NCBI GenBank assembly: GCA_907164885.2 | Contig: OU015493.1 | Span: 62,599,275-62,663,274, forward strand | Length of the DNA: 64,000 nucleotides | Direction: 5' to 3' | From: Dolomedes plantarius | Lineage: Eukaryota > Arthropoda > Arachnida > Araneae > Dolomedidae | Part shown: one piece after another, positions 1 to 14,152 of the stretch | Layout of the letters: each line of letters begins with the position of its first letter | Numbering within the stretch: the stretch's first letter is position 1 | The notes under the pieces: model-generated | What the model was told of the DNA's origin: nothing | What the model saw: the letters and a program-made list of their open reading frames with translations, nothing else | Database searches by the model: none | Position numbers and translations under genes: made by a program

Positions 1-210
1 ACTACGCCTTCAGATGCTAAAAGAAGGCCTAGTAGATTTTCCAGAAGAATCGCACACTGAATTCAGTGTTCACTCAGTGCTTTTGTTTACAGCAGGCCTA
101 CACGACGTACTGTCATCGGGGAATATGCGGCCCACCAGCACTGACTCTGTGGTCTGTGAAACCTTTTGCGCAGTCGCATAACACTATAAATCTAAAAAAA
201 TACGGTATAT

Positions 211-213
<3 letters not shown>

Positions 214-265
<52 letters not shown>
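214..265. repeat. (TA)n-(TG)n microsatellite
   Basis: A run of TA dinucleotides passes directly into a run of TG. The same TA-to-TG transition ends the tract at 1.16-1.26 kb, so the two loci share a structure. Confidence 0.95.
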
Positions 266-2572
<2,307 letters not shown>

Positions 2573-3330
2573 CAGGGGGTGTCCAAAATAACGGACATAC
2601 CTTGCAGAAGCAGGTATTATGCTTCTAATAAGGTTCTGAAGCACATTTGGCATTTAAAACTGCTTAAATTCTATTTGAAATGGACGCATAGATGTCCTGG
2701 GTGGTAAGTGGTATAATACACATTCTTCATGGAGAAACTGCCCCAACTCCTTGAGAGGTGTTCGAAAAGGATAGCGGGTGGAAAGGATAGCACAGTGGCT
2801 CGATGATGTTTAAATCTGGTGATTGTTCACTCCAGGGAAGGTTTCCAACTTTATCATGTTCTTTAAACCATGATTTAACACTTTTATCTCTGTGAATAGG
2901 GGAGCTATCTTCTTGAAAGATGTAATCTTCTCCAGGAAGCAATATTTGTTCCACTAAATGGATATTGTAGCCCCAAATGGATAAAATATAACTGTTAGTT
3001 GTTTTTACTCTTAACCCTTTGAGGGACGCCGTTTGCACACTGCAAACGCCTAGATCTAATCTTTTTTTCACTGGCATTCAATGTATTCCAGTTAAACGAG
3101 CAGAAAAATGGTTAGTACTGTCATTTGTTATCAGTTTAAAGAAGTAAAATAATTTTTGCAACCTTTTACTCGAAAATTTTTCAAGATTCTTTAGGTTAAA
3201 AAATTCGTGGGAAAAATCTGCACCGTGCGAACCGTGAAGGTTGTTTCCCCTAAAAGGGTTAAGGTGATAGTGGGGTCTGCTGAAAATCCCAATTTGACCG
3301 CCAAAAGCATCTATTATTTTATACTACCTC
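2573..3330 (-). pseudogene. Decayed Tc1-like transposase, 3' end with terminal repeat
   Basis: The minus strand encodes the C-terminal half of a Tc1-family DDE transposase. The second catalytic block reads FQEDSSPIHRDKSVKSW and the third reads SPDLNIIEPL, which match the family patterns around the second Asp and the final Glu. Past the Glu the protein continues in other frames (KELGQFLHEE), so there are indels. The element end is at 2573, where CAGGGGGTGTCC begins. Upstream (higher coordinates) the frame runs into the TTAA-flanked insertion at 3011-3262; beyond it a short open stretch resumes and is then lost in microsatellite sequence. The N-terminal DNA-binding domain and the other terminal repeat are missing, so this is a truncated dead copy. 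Confidence 0.75.
3011..3262. mobile_element. piggyBac-type MITE with TTAA target duplication
   Basis: TTAA at 3011-3014 and again at 3259-3262 brackets a 244-bp insert. The left end reads CCCTTTGAGGGACG and the right end, on the opposite strand, CCCTTTTAGGGGAAA, so they form imperfect terminal inverted repeats. TTAA duplication and CCC ends are the hallmark of piggyBac-superfamily elements. No transposase is encoded. It lies within the Tc1-like transposase remnant; reading through one TTAA copy keeps that frame open, which supports insertion into a pre-existing element. Confidence 0.7.
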
Positions 3331-3334
3331 TGTA

Positions 3335-3402
3335 CACACACACACACACACACACACACGTATATATATATATATATATTTGTTTTGGTGTGTGTGTGTG
3401 TA
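3335..3402. repeat. (AC)n-(TA)n-(GT)n microsatellite
   Basis: CA repeats, then TA repeats, then a short interrupted GT repeat. The AC and GT arms are complementary, so the tract can fold on itself. Confidence 0.9.
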
Positions 3403-3420
3403 TAGATACATGTTTATATA

Positions 3421-3458
3421 ATGTGTGTATGATATTTGTACAAATATCATACACACAT
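3421..3458. repeat. Perfect 38-bp palindrome
   Basis: Two 19-bp arms meet at a central GTAC with no spacer and no mismatch; the left arm begins ATGTGTGTATGATATTT. It is immediately downstream of the AC/TA/GT microsatellite. Confidence 0.9.
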
Positions 3459-4318
3459 TGGATGGATATAGATAGAATAGAAATGAAATATTATATAAAA
3501 ATGCATTTTAACAATATAAAATAGACAATGCTGAAACGTATCTACTCTATATACACGAAACCACTGGAAAATTTAGGTAGAATGGAAAAATATGCGGAAT
3601 TCTGCTTATAACCATTATGAGCATACTAGACATAATTCTTCCAGAACAGTGTTTTCCGGCTTCTCCCGATGATGAAAATTTATCGATCTTTCCCACAGAC
3701 AGAGGGTATTAATGTTCAGCTTGACGCTTTCATATGTTTTTGACAGAAGTCAATAAAGATGGCAGTCATCTGATTCTGACAACTGTACCCTCCCTTTCTA
3801 TGGGATACCTGTCACTACGGGGAGGGTGCGTTGGGGAGAGAAGGGAATTTTTCGAGATATCGGAGTATTTTGTTCTTTCCAGAGTTCTATTATTCCTTGC
3901 ATTCGCTCTGACCGTGGCCTTTGCGGCCAGTAACCAAAGAAATTTAGAAAGGCATGTTGTAAAATGTGCAGTAGCGGAATTATGCGTCAATCAGCGTATT
4001 GCGGATAATTGTAGCGTGTTTACGTTCAAGACAGCTATTTAACTTATGATGAAATGATATGAATTACTTAAAGGTGAATTATTTTTCAAAAATAACAGCA
4101 CTGGTTTAAAGAATACGACAAACTTTTAAATGTCCATTCGAAATTAATTTGATATCCGATGAGAGCAGACTCATACCATCTCGATAGGAATCAATTTCTA
4201 TTATTAGCTGTACATTAATACAGCAGTCTTTTGCTTGTAGTTATTAGTTTTCTATACTTTGTGTTCTAATTGTTAAAGTTTCTAAGGAAGGAAAACTGCC
4301 ATAAATAATTATAGCGTT
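3459..4318. other. No recognised gene
   Basis: Overlapping ORFs exist on both strands at 3734-4042 (102 and 74 codons). Neither has a recognisable domain, and their co-occurrence reflects a locally GC-richer patch. It may be a decayed repeat; I cannot name it. Confidence 0.3.
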
Positions 4319-4632
4319 AGGAGTCATTGTTTTTTTCTTGCTAATGTCCTTGGGGGCTGACGACATTACACCCCAGTCCGGTGTACATATGAATACAAGG
4401 AAATAGACACACAAATCACACAATCACAGAAGAATTTTTATTAACAAACGATGACACCTGCAATGGACGATAGGTTGCAGCTCCCCTTTCTAGACGGGGG
4501 TTCCTTTTGCAGGCGGAAGGCTGACCGGTTTCCCAGAATACAACCAAGTCTTATGCGGAAATCGAACCCGTGCCCTAGGCGTGGCAGGCTGATGCCTTAA
4601 CCACTTAACCACTGGGCGACAGGAGTCATTGT
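4319..4632 (-). mobile_element. tRNA-derived SINE with 12-bp target duplications
   Basis: A 290-bp insert lies between two copies of AGGAGTCATTGT (4319-4330 and 4621-4632). Read on the minus strand from 4620, it starts with a tRNA-like head containing a Pol III A box (TCGCCCAGTGG, 4609-4619) and a B box (GGTTCGATTTC, 4558-4568) at normal tRNA spacing, has a non-tRNA body, and ends in an A-rich tail beside the left duplication. Internal promoter, A tail and long target duplication together indicate LINE-assisted retroposition. The tRNA part is not a functional tRNA because the acceptor stem does not close. Confidence 0.85.
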
Positions 4633-5524
4633 AAATCCGTTTTAGTTTCGCGAGAAAAAAACTTTCTTCGTAAATGAGGGATTTTCCCTAAAACTTTTTT
4701 TAAGATACCTTAAGTACTACTATTTTAATAAGGATAGAGATAATTTTAGTTACGTTGATACACAACTGCTAAATGCAAAAGATTAAATTTCATTAAAATT
4801 CAAAATTCCTTTACGCCAACTTTTAAAAAGATATTCAAATAGCGTTTGGTATGAGTTTCGTTATCAGAGTTTATCATTTGAAATTATTTTATATGGCTTT
4901 GCTAAGTCTAATGTTTTTGTATTGTTCGAGTAAAACAATCTACATCTTCTTAAATTATTCATCGTTACTGAAAAGCGTTAATTTTATTCTCTCTTCCCGT
5001 CTCCAACCGCTTCACGTTGTCAATTATCTGTGGAGGATATTACACCAAGTTTACTAAATGCATCCCTATTTTCCATCTTGCCATTACATCCGTATCTACC
5101 TGAGCCTAGTCATACTTCTGGCCATATCTATAGATCTATCTTTTTACGTTAAAGACAGCAAAATGTCGACACTTCGTCTAAATCAGTTTATCTTATAGCC
5201 AACATTAGGTAAGTAGCTTTTCACTATTTGTTTCTGACTATGGCATTATCCCCATTCCAAGACTCAAACAATGATGATTTCTTTTCAAAAAATGATGGTG
5301 TTGCCAAGTTCATCAGACGACATCTTGTATTTAAAGGTTCAAGTTTTTGGACTTACAGGGGGTTACGGACTTCAAATGATTGGATTCTCCGCCAAAGTCA
5401 TCTGGCTGGTACTCAGAAGTTGTATTAGTGCAGTGCGAAAAATTTATGTTTCGAAAACGTATATTCTTTGGATGCAGTATGATGTAGCCTAAAAACAAAA
5501 CAATTTTTCTTCCTTTATCAAACG
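4633..5524. other. No recognised gene, AT-rich
   Basis: Short ORFs at 4851-5057 and 5228-5492 lack motifs and look like chance. The segment ends at the polyadenylation signal of the minus-strand pseudogene that follows. Confidence 0.35.
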
Positions 5525-6231
5525 TTTATTCAAATTCGCCATCTATTCAGACTTGATTTGAGAAGTCATCCACGTTTTCTCCACCTGAGTTTCTTTTTTC
5601 GGGCAGGCGACTGACAACCACATTAAAAGAACGAGGATTCTCTGACTCTGATATCCCTGTCACTAAAGTTTTCCGCTTCTGATTACCATATTCATTCTCA
5701 GCAAAAGTTTTAAATGTTCCGAGGAATTGACTCCATTTCTGTCTACAAGTCGCTGGGATAGCTTCTGCATTCTCTGTAAGACCTTGAACGAAAATCCAAC
5801 ATCATCAGTTTGTATTTCTTGTAAGTTTAAGCATACGTCGGCCCACCAATTAAGGCATACACCATAGTAGAACCTGAATTACCTCGTCGTCATCGGCGAT
5901 CGATCCACCCACGACGCACGAAGTGCGGAGTACACAGGTCCGTGTTAGTTTAGGACAAAACGGAGCTCCTGAGAGATGCCATATGGCAAGACTACAGGCC
6001 CCTTGTATTTCTTGTAAAATAATTTTCCATTGGATTTGGTAATTTTCCTAACATTGACCGCAAATAGCATTTCCAGTGTTATCGTTATTAGATACATACC
6101 TTGCATCATTCGTCATCTGGCATTGGAAGGCTTGATATTTTACAGTTCCATCTCTGTATAGCCTGGCCTTGGAGAATCGGACTGAAAGTAAGATTTGCTT
6201 CCCGCAAATACAAACCCCTAGCACAAAGACC
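5525..6231 (-). pseudogene. RPA70 C-terminal OB-fold-like coding remnant
   Basis: The minus strand holds a broken coding stretch with no ORF long enough to stand out. Reading from 6231, an open frame leads to AICGQC (half of a zinc ribbon), then an in-frame TAG, then ENYQIQWKIILQEIQ. After the insert at 5825-6001 and a one-base shift near 5795 it resumes as GLTENAEAIPATCRQKWSQF and, later, NPRSFNVVVSRL, ending at TGA 5547-5549. The order CxxC, then xxILxxI, then TENAEAI, then a PRSF-x-V strand matches the C-terminal DNA-binding domain of replication protein A large subunits (CEKC, QESAEAI, RSFIFRV). An AATAAA signal follows (5525-5530 on the plus strand as TTTATT). No introns are seen, so a processed pseudogene, a MEIOB-like or RPA-like relic, or a Helitron RPA-like gene are all possible. 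The stop, the shift and the insert argue against function. Confidence 0.42.
5810..6016 (-). mobile_element. Short retroposed insert with 15-bp target duplications
   Basis: Two identical copies of TTGTATTTCTTGTAA (5810-5824 and 6002-6016) bracket 177 bp of GC-richer sequence. On the minus strand the insert has a B-box-like GGATCGATCGC and a weak A-box-like TTGCCATATGG, suggesting a tRNA-type SINE, although no A tail is evident. The insertion splits the RPA-like pseudogene and is younger than it. Confidence 0.6.
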
Positions 6232-6700
6232 GTCTGTTATAGGAAAATTTTATATATATATATTTTTCGTAGTTTCCCATTCTTTATTAAAATACAGTTT
6301 ATTTGGGTAGAGTGAACAAATTCTCACGGCCCATTAGCTTTCTTTTCGCAAGATATATAGGAATTTACTCTTTAAAAAAGAATGAAATACGATAACTATT
6401 GTTTGCCATTCCGTATACAGGAAGGCAAATATGACTTGCACAGCCGTAATATCTGACTGTAATTGTAATGTAAGTGAAGAACCAGCCATGACAAACACTG
6501 TCACGGGGGATTTAACAGGGCAGTGTAGTACATACTGCTCTGTTAAATCTTCCCAAAATAGAACGGATTCAAATTCTAGTAAACTTCCTGCTTGCCCCTA
6601 CTGTCATCTTTTCAATTGCTTTATCAATGAAAAGAATGGTCTTATTCCAGGTTTATTATAAGTTATTCCAGTTAACGAAATCCACTGCCATTACATTATT
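6232..6700. other. No recognised gene; short cysteine-rich ORF
   Basis: A 76-codon plus-strand ORF at 6431-6661 contains nine cysteines, including CPYC, and is preceded by an acceptor-like TATACAG. Without a homologue or a second exon I do not call it a gene. Confidence 0.25.
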
Positions 6701-6949
6701 TGAAGGCCTTATTTGAATAGTGGTCCAACTCCATTCTTGTTCATTTTGAGATACACAGCCTTAAAGTCTAAGGAGTTCTAAGAAATGACTGCGGAAGTCT
6801 GATTTGTAATGTCCTCTGTTGGCATCAGAAATAAGCTGGAGGCGCACCAGTTTGAAAATAAGATAGAAATGACTTGTATGAACATGAAAGTGAGGCTAAC
6901 TCCATTTTTTAAAGAGCAGAGTTGGACCACTATTCAAATAAGGCCTTCA
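6701..6949. mobile_element. MITE with 31-bp perfect terminal inverted repeats
   Basis: The sequence at 6701-6731 is the exact reverse complement of 6919-6949; the outer end begins TGAAGGCCTTATTTGAATAG. The 249-bp element has no ORF. Flanking bases do not give a clear target duplication, so I cannot assign a superfamily. Confidence 0.85.
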
Positions 6950-7171
6950 TATGGAATTAAATATGGCTCTAAATATAGCGACTGATAAGGCTTTTATCAT
7001 AAGCCATAATAATATCAGCACGGATGGATTTTTGGTGTTTGAGCAATGACAATTATTTTATATGAATTTTCTCTCAATATGGTAGAATATTGTTTATTCA
7101 ATTATCGTTCGCTCAGATTCTTATCCCCGTAACATATATATTCCAATAAAGTAAAGTGTGAGGATTTAAAA

Positions 7172-7738
7172 TACAGGGTGTCCGTGAAAAAATTATCCAA
7201 AAGTTATGACTTATTTTTACGGAACTACCCATTAGAATTTTTAAAAAATATATTTAAATAGAAAGAACATATCATCAAGTTTTAATATCAATCATAGATT
7301 CCCATCATATTATCATAGATTTCGATGTGTGCACCTTTTGTAGCACGACTAACGTCTAAATGGTAATCCAGTTCTCTCCAAGTGTTTCGTAGCATATCAG
7401 GAGTTATTAGACTTTTTTTGCTTGGGGATTCATTAAATCCGTTGTGTATAAACAAATAAAAATTGAAACTGTGGATCAGTTGAAGAAACGTATCATTCAA
7501 ACAATTCGTGTAATAACTCCTGATATGCTGCGAAACACTTGGAGAGAACAAGATTACTATTTACGTTAGTCGTGCTACAAAAGTTGTACACATTCTATGA
7601 TACTATGATCGAAATATATGATTGATATTAAAACTTGGTAAGAAGTTCTTTCTATTTAAATATTTTTTTAAATTCTAATGGGTAGTTCGGTAAAAATAAG
7701 CCATAACTTTTGGATACTTTTCGTCCGGACACCCTGTA
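7172..7738. mobile_element. Fold-back mariner/Tc3-like element
   Basis: TA dinucleotides at 7172-7173 and 7737-7738 flank a 563-bp element that begins CAGGGTGTCCG and ends with its complement. The inverted arms run from each end to about 7409 and back from about 7511, so roughly 235 bp of each arm can pair around a spacer of about 100 bp. Each arm carries the same C-terminal transposase coding tail in opposite orientation (MLRNTWRELDYHLDV and RATKGAHIEIYD on the minus strand), a sequence typical of mariner/Tc3-type transposases of arthropods. The element therefore looks like two 3' ends joined head to head, with the catalytic core lost. It is non-autonomous. Confidence 0.8.
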
Positions 7739-9694
7739 TTTGAGGCTAAAGTGCTCCTGCTCGTAATTTTTATATGTCCATAAGTAAGTGTGGATCCGTA
7801 TCTGTTAGACGTACTTAAACATAAAATATTTAATACAGAGTTTTACTAGACTAATTTTTTTGTAAACATTTGCTTTGAAGTTTTCGTTACAAAATCTATT
7901 TGTATTTTTTTTTCATTTAGTACTTCATCTAATCTCCCCATCTCTGTTACACAAGTGAGGAAAATAAAAGCCTCAATATTATTTCCCAGCCTTTTCTGCG
8001 GATGGAAATTCAGATCAAAATCGCTTCCAATCAGATAAAAATCCAATTCTCTCCCCCGTAATCTTACGATATATTTTTCGTCGAAAACTTTATTCACACG
8101 TAAGCTGATTTTATCTGTAAATACGGATAAATTGCATGTGATCAGGAACTATTTTTAAGGTGTATGTACATTCAAAAAATCAATATTTCTTAAGGATATA
8201 TTTCTGCGTTATACACAAAAGAGATACATTGTAATATTGATCTTTTTTTTACCCGTGTTTTGTATTTCCGATTCATGAATGCAAATTTATTTAAATGGAG
8301 TTTGTAAAAGTGGAAATCCTCTGTAAATCATTTTCCCGTCTATTACGGTCTATGTTAGATGTTTTTAAAATTTGTATTTTGATGCAATGGAAAAAATACT
8401 ACGCAGAAAGAATATAAAGCTTTAACATGAACGTTTACAGTTGGTTTTATAACTTGCAAATAGTCTTGTCAGATATCTCTTTATCACACACCTACTTGTA
8501 ATATAGAACAGCATCTCGCACTGCTGAAATGTATTAAGAAAAGTCCTAAACAATATCTTTGAATTTATTAATTAATTATTTTTTTAAATGGCCGAGTGAC
8601 GTAGACTATTTAATGATAAATTGTTAAGGATGAAGCATGCCACGCCTGTAAAGCCCTGCTTGTGAGTCTAGAGCCCCTATCAAATCACAAAAATCCGAGC
8701 TACACAACACTATTGCTTCAGAAGCTATCCTGTCCAGGAAACATGATACATTTTCCTCGACAAATGAGATAGGAACAAGAGCTCCTTCATGCACGGGAAC
8801 TATTTCATAATGACCAGCCCACCACTCCTCTACAGATCACATCTGCAACTCTAAGTGTTGTATTGAGCGAATTCCTCTGGTCTGAAGAGGTTTTTAAATT
8901 TTTCCTAATAGTTCTCCTGTAGAACTGCATTTGGCATGTAAAGTAGAGTGTTGTTATTAATTCAAAACATGACAGGAAATTGGTTAAATGAACTTATTAT
9001 GAGCGAATAAAATCCACGATTAAGAGCGACAATAATTAATTGTATTGGTGTTTTAATGATGAAATTAATATGTTGTATTGTTTTTTGTTATTTTATAATG
9101 TTCTTGGCTTCTACGCTTCAAATATTCAATTCTTGGTAAAATGGTACTTTCACAATGATTCATGATTATTATTTTTTTTTGGCGTGTGTGTGTGTGTCAA
9201 TTTTGGAAATTATGCGCCCACATCAGTGTTAGGGTGCCTCCATCCCGAGATGTGTCTATAGTCAAGAATTTTTTCTAAATCGGGCCCTGCTTACAAACAT
9301 GAACCTTTCTTAACGGTAGAAAATAAGTTAATTTTTATCACCCATGGAGGAAAATAGAACTGTATTTGAACGAAAAGTGTTTTACATAAAGATTAAAAGA
9401 TATTTCGTCTTCTTGCTTCATTAGTTTAGGAAAGCTAATGGGAAAGCAATTAATTGCTTCAGCATATAAGTTTACAGAAAAAAACTGTGTGAAATCATGT
9501 TCGCTTTACATACACATTCTGGACGTTAAACGGTGAGATATTAAAACACAAGCAATTCCCCGCCAATTTCATTACTTTATCGCCCAATATCACCAAAATT
9601 TCGTTCCGAGTCAGCATTTCAGCTATCTCTTACTCGGAATTCCCGAAGAGAATCAAAACACTCGCGGACAAAAAAGGAAAAGAAAATGAAGGAA
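7739..9694. other. No recognised gene, AT-rich
   Basis: An 83-codon minus-strand ORF at 7846-8097 and a GC-richer patch at about 8630-8870 have no recognisable motif. A short (TG)n run lies near 9183-9197. Confidence 0.35.
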
Positions 9695-9845
9695 AGTAAC
9701 TAAAAATTACTTTGGTATCAAATAATCTCGAATTGGCTAAGTGCCAGAAGATGAAACTACAAGAATCGGGTGAAGAATATTTTATTTTTATGATATTGCT
9801 CTGGGTTATTAAACCTAAATTTATCTTATTTCTTTTACGAACCAA
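9695..9845. repeat. Dispersed repeat, copy 1 (second copy at 31.8 kb)
   Basis: This segment aligns without large gaps to 31806-31955: both share ATTACTTTGGTATCAAATAA (one mismatch) and GATATTNCTNTGGGTTATTA. Conceptual translations are also similar on both strands, but neither makes a known protein. I take it as a fragment of an unidentified interspersed element. Confidence 0.7.
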
Positions 9846-10129
9846 ATAAAAAAAAATGGTAATGCTGCTATAGGAGCGTATATATTAATTCAATTTTCTT
9901 TCAGTGAAAAATTTTAGTCTTGAGTTTTTTTTCTCTTTTTTTTTACGGTTTCTCAAGATTGTTTTAGAGAAAGGAAATTACTGAAATATCAGTTTCATAT
10001 AGAATAACTCCCGCCCTCACTTACTGAACAAAATTTAAACGTTGAGTATCACTAGAGCTAATTTTAAGTATATCGTTTTAACCTTACGGGGTAGAATAGC
10101 ATGTACCTCAACAATACGGGCATAAGAAA

Positions 10130-11275
<1,146 letters not shown>

Positions 11276-11576
11276 CTTACCAGAAGTTTTCGCATATAAC
11301 CTTTCTCCTGCCATCTGGAAGAAATGCATATACCTTCAATAATCCTAAGGGAGAACGTTGACCTCTGTTTCACCTGATGTACCTATACCGCGACGTCGAG
11401 CCAGCAAAATCGAAAAAAATTATGCCATTGATGTCTTGTGTTATGTTGTTGTGACTTATGCCCCCTGGCGGAAGCATCCCAAACCAGCTCCATATAGTCT
11501 GCAGGCTGAGAGTGTGGCTCTGATTTATATTGTTATCAGAAGGGTCGGAGTCCAATTGAACCAGGTGCCATCATAA
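11276..11576 (-). other. Possible decayed exon followed by a donor-like site
   Basis: A minus-strand frame is open from about 11555 to a TGA at 11370-11372 and then continues in the same frame to 11281 with a protein-like composition (GLLKVYAFLPDGRRKVICEN). It ends exactly at CTG|GTAAGA, a good splice donor. The segment is clearly richer in GC than its surroundings. I do not recognise the product. It could be a decayed host exon or part of an unidentified repeat; the internal TGA favours a non-functional remnant. Confidence 0.25.
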
Positions 11577-14152
11577 TTTTTTACGAGCGACCCCATAGAC
11601 GACATCTGGGGGGGGGCTCGTACTGTTTTCCACCCACAGACCTGATACCGAAAACAAATGCTCAGTGTGAATCAATCAAAGCAGCTCTCCTCTACCAATC
11701 AAAGGGACTATGGAACAAGATATACGGTTAAAATGCTTGAGTGAATTCTCAGAGAAATCTTATTTGATTGTGAAATTTATTTATGACGAGATTTATTTAT
11801 GACAAAGCTACTGCTACCCCTAACTGTTAATAAATTTCCTGAGCCCGTTTCTATGTATGATCTGGACTTTAAAAGACGATGGGAAAATCTCTATAATGTT
11901 GCCATTACTCGGTTAAGGAATTTGCTGCTAAGTACCCCATGGTACAGACAGTTGTTCTACTTAAACTGACTGGCTTCAGAGTCTCTGTCATTGAGAACGT
12001 AAGCACATATCCAAAAAGCTTTCACTGTGCAAGTATTTTTCACTCTCGTACTCATCGAACAGGTTTTTTTTTAATACGTTTAGTGTATTTCCTGGAGCAA
12101 ATAGGTACCGATCGACTGTAATATCGAGTCAAAACAGTTTGACCCAAACTTTTTCTCATTTATTGAGCGAAATGCTTTCAATGGGATCTATATATTTTCG
12201 TTTCGCACAGGAAATATCACAAGACACTTGTGACTATATGACATCAATAACGCATAATAAACGATAAATCACAGAAATGCAAATACAACTCTGGTCGTCG
12301 TATATATATTTTCATGTCACTTAAAATCCTTTTTAGTACTTATTTATAAATCTGTAAAGGGAAGAAGAAATCGAAATGCAATATTACGCAAAATTGTTTC
12401 AGCTAATAAAAATGTTGTCATTTTTGGATTTTCAATGTACAAAATTTGTCACTAATCGCGCAATATTATATTTTCAGTTTCTGATAAGAGTTTAAATACC
12501 ATATACCGTCATTAGTGAGAGAAAATTTCTTTGTTTGTAACTTTATTACTATGTTATATTGTAAGAGAAAATTCTGAATTTTAGAACTGGTACGTTATGT
12601 ATTTTCTTTCTTTCTCTCTCCCCAAACTAAGCCTCCAGTTTCCCTGTGATAGATTATAAACACATTGATTTCTTTAGGATCTTTACTCATGTCTTCTTTT
12701 ATTATATTAGCAATAAATATAGTCGACAGACACTTTTTTCAAACTGTAGTAAAAATAGCTTTTCATAAAATGTAGATAATCAGGTTCAACTACACTGATC
12801 GATCCCACGTGATTTATTTCCAAATCTGCCAACTACGTTTTACAATATTTGAGCTTCCGTCAAAGGATCGTTAAATATAGTGATAAATAGCCAAGTTTGG
12901 AACTGTCAAATTTTTTTGGAAACCAATTTGGAATATCAGTAACTATTTAATTAATTATTAAAAACGTATTCATTTAAATTTACCACCAAAAGCCAAAAAC
13001 AGTTTAAATCACCCAAAAAAATAAAAATTTTAAAATAAACGGTTATTTCAAAATTTGAATTTTTTTGAGATTGAACCTCATTTCTTAGCCGTGTTTTCTT
13101 TTTCGATGAAAGATAATTCTTTTTGCTCTTATTTTGAAAGCAAGTAGCAAGATTTTTTTATAAGTGTCAGTTCGTTGAGAAATTAGTTGAAAGAAACGAT
13201 GTATCTGATGAGGATGAATGGCAATGCCATGTTCATGATATTATAAGCTCATTGAGAAAGACTATTTGGTTTGGTTTTAACAGATTAAGTATGAGTACTG
13301 CTGTACAAGTATGAGACAACATACAAGTATACATACAAGTAATGTTGTACATGTAGCCTGTACCTATATGTTGTACAGGCTACATATAGGTGTGTTATGA
13401 AGTATAAGAATTGGCATAATGAGCATGAATAGACTGAGAATGAGCATGTAGCTGAAGTTAGACCAGTTTTTGCTCTGGGGTGGAATTTCTTGAGAGAAAA
13501 TGTGAAATTAGTTGGGCCTGGTGTGACAGATGAAACCGACACTGCTAACTTTGGGAATGAAAAAGCTTTAGCCCGGTAAACTAGGTACAGATGTATTTAG
13601 TAGCGTGGAAATGGACCCGTATAGGTGTATCTGAAGCGATACACTTATACCGCTAGAGTGGCCTAAATTTGGTGGGGCAGGGCTAAAAATTGAAGCGCTT
13701 TCCCAAGCCAGAAGCTGAGAGTGGATGAAAGGGTAAATGTTCCCACACTTTCTACCTGGCGCACGTCAATCGCTTGCCCATTGGGTACTACGCGTATACG
13801 TAATATAAGCTGAGTGCTTCCGTAGTGTACTGCGGGTATAATGTATTTTCAAGCTTGTTTTCTGTCGTAAACAAGTGTTAGTTGAAAATTGTGAATTTTT
13901 GAGAGTTTTAATGACAAAACAAGAGAGCAACGAACGTGTCCGAGAAAGATAAACAAACCAGTCATAATATACCTCCCAAAACGTAAATTGGAAAGAAATA
14001 GTGCACCGAGCGAAGAAAAGAGCATTGATGGCGTGCGTTGAGTAACGTAACTTCTTAATTGCATCAAATGCATCAAGTGCACACAATCCAGCAGTACCGT
14101 TCACAAGTTAAGATACATTCACCGGCTTGGTGAACTACGTATGAACAAATAA
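11577..14152. other. No recognised gene; small hairpins
   Basis: Inverted pairs occur at about 13349-13386 (TGTAGCCTGTAC and its complement GTACAGGCTACA) and about 13621-13650 (GGTGTATC with GATACACT). ORFs at 13285-13542 and 13766-14104 on the minus strand have no recognisable domains. Confidence 0.35.

Noticed and set aside
3734..4042. 102-codon ORF with a hydrophobic middle
   Set aside because: An equally open frame lies on the other strand, which points to composition and not coding; no family recognised.
6431..6661. Cysteine-rich 76-codon ORF
   Set aside because: Nine cysteines and an acceptor-like site are suggestive, but spacing fits no zinc finger or toxin pattern that I know and there is no second exon.
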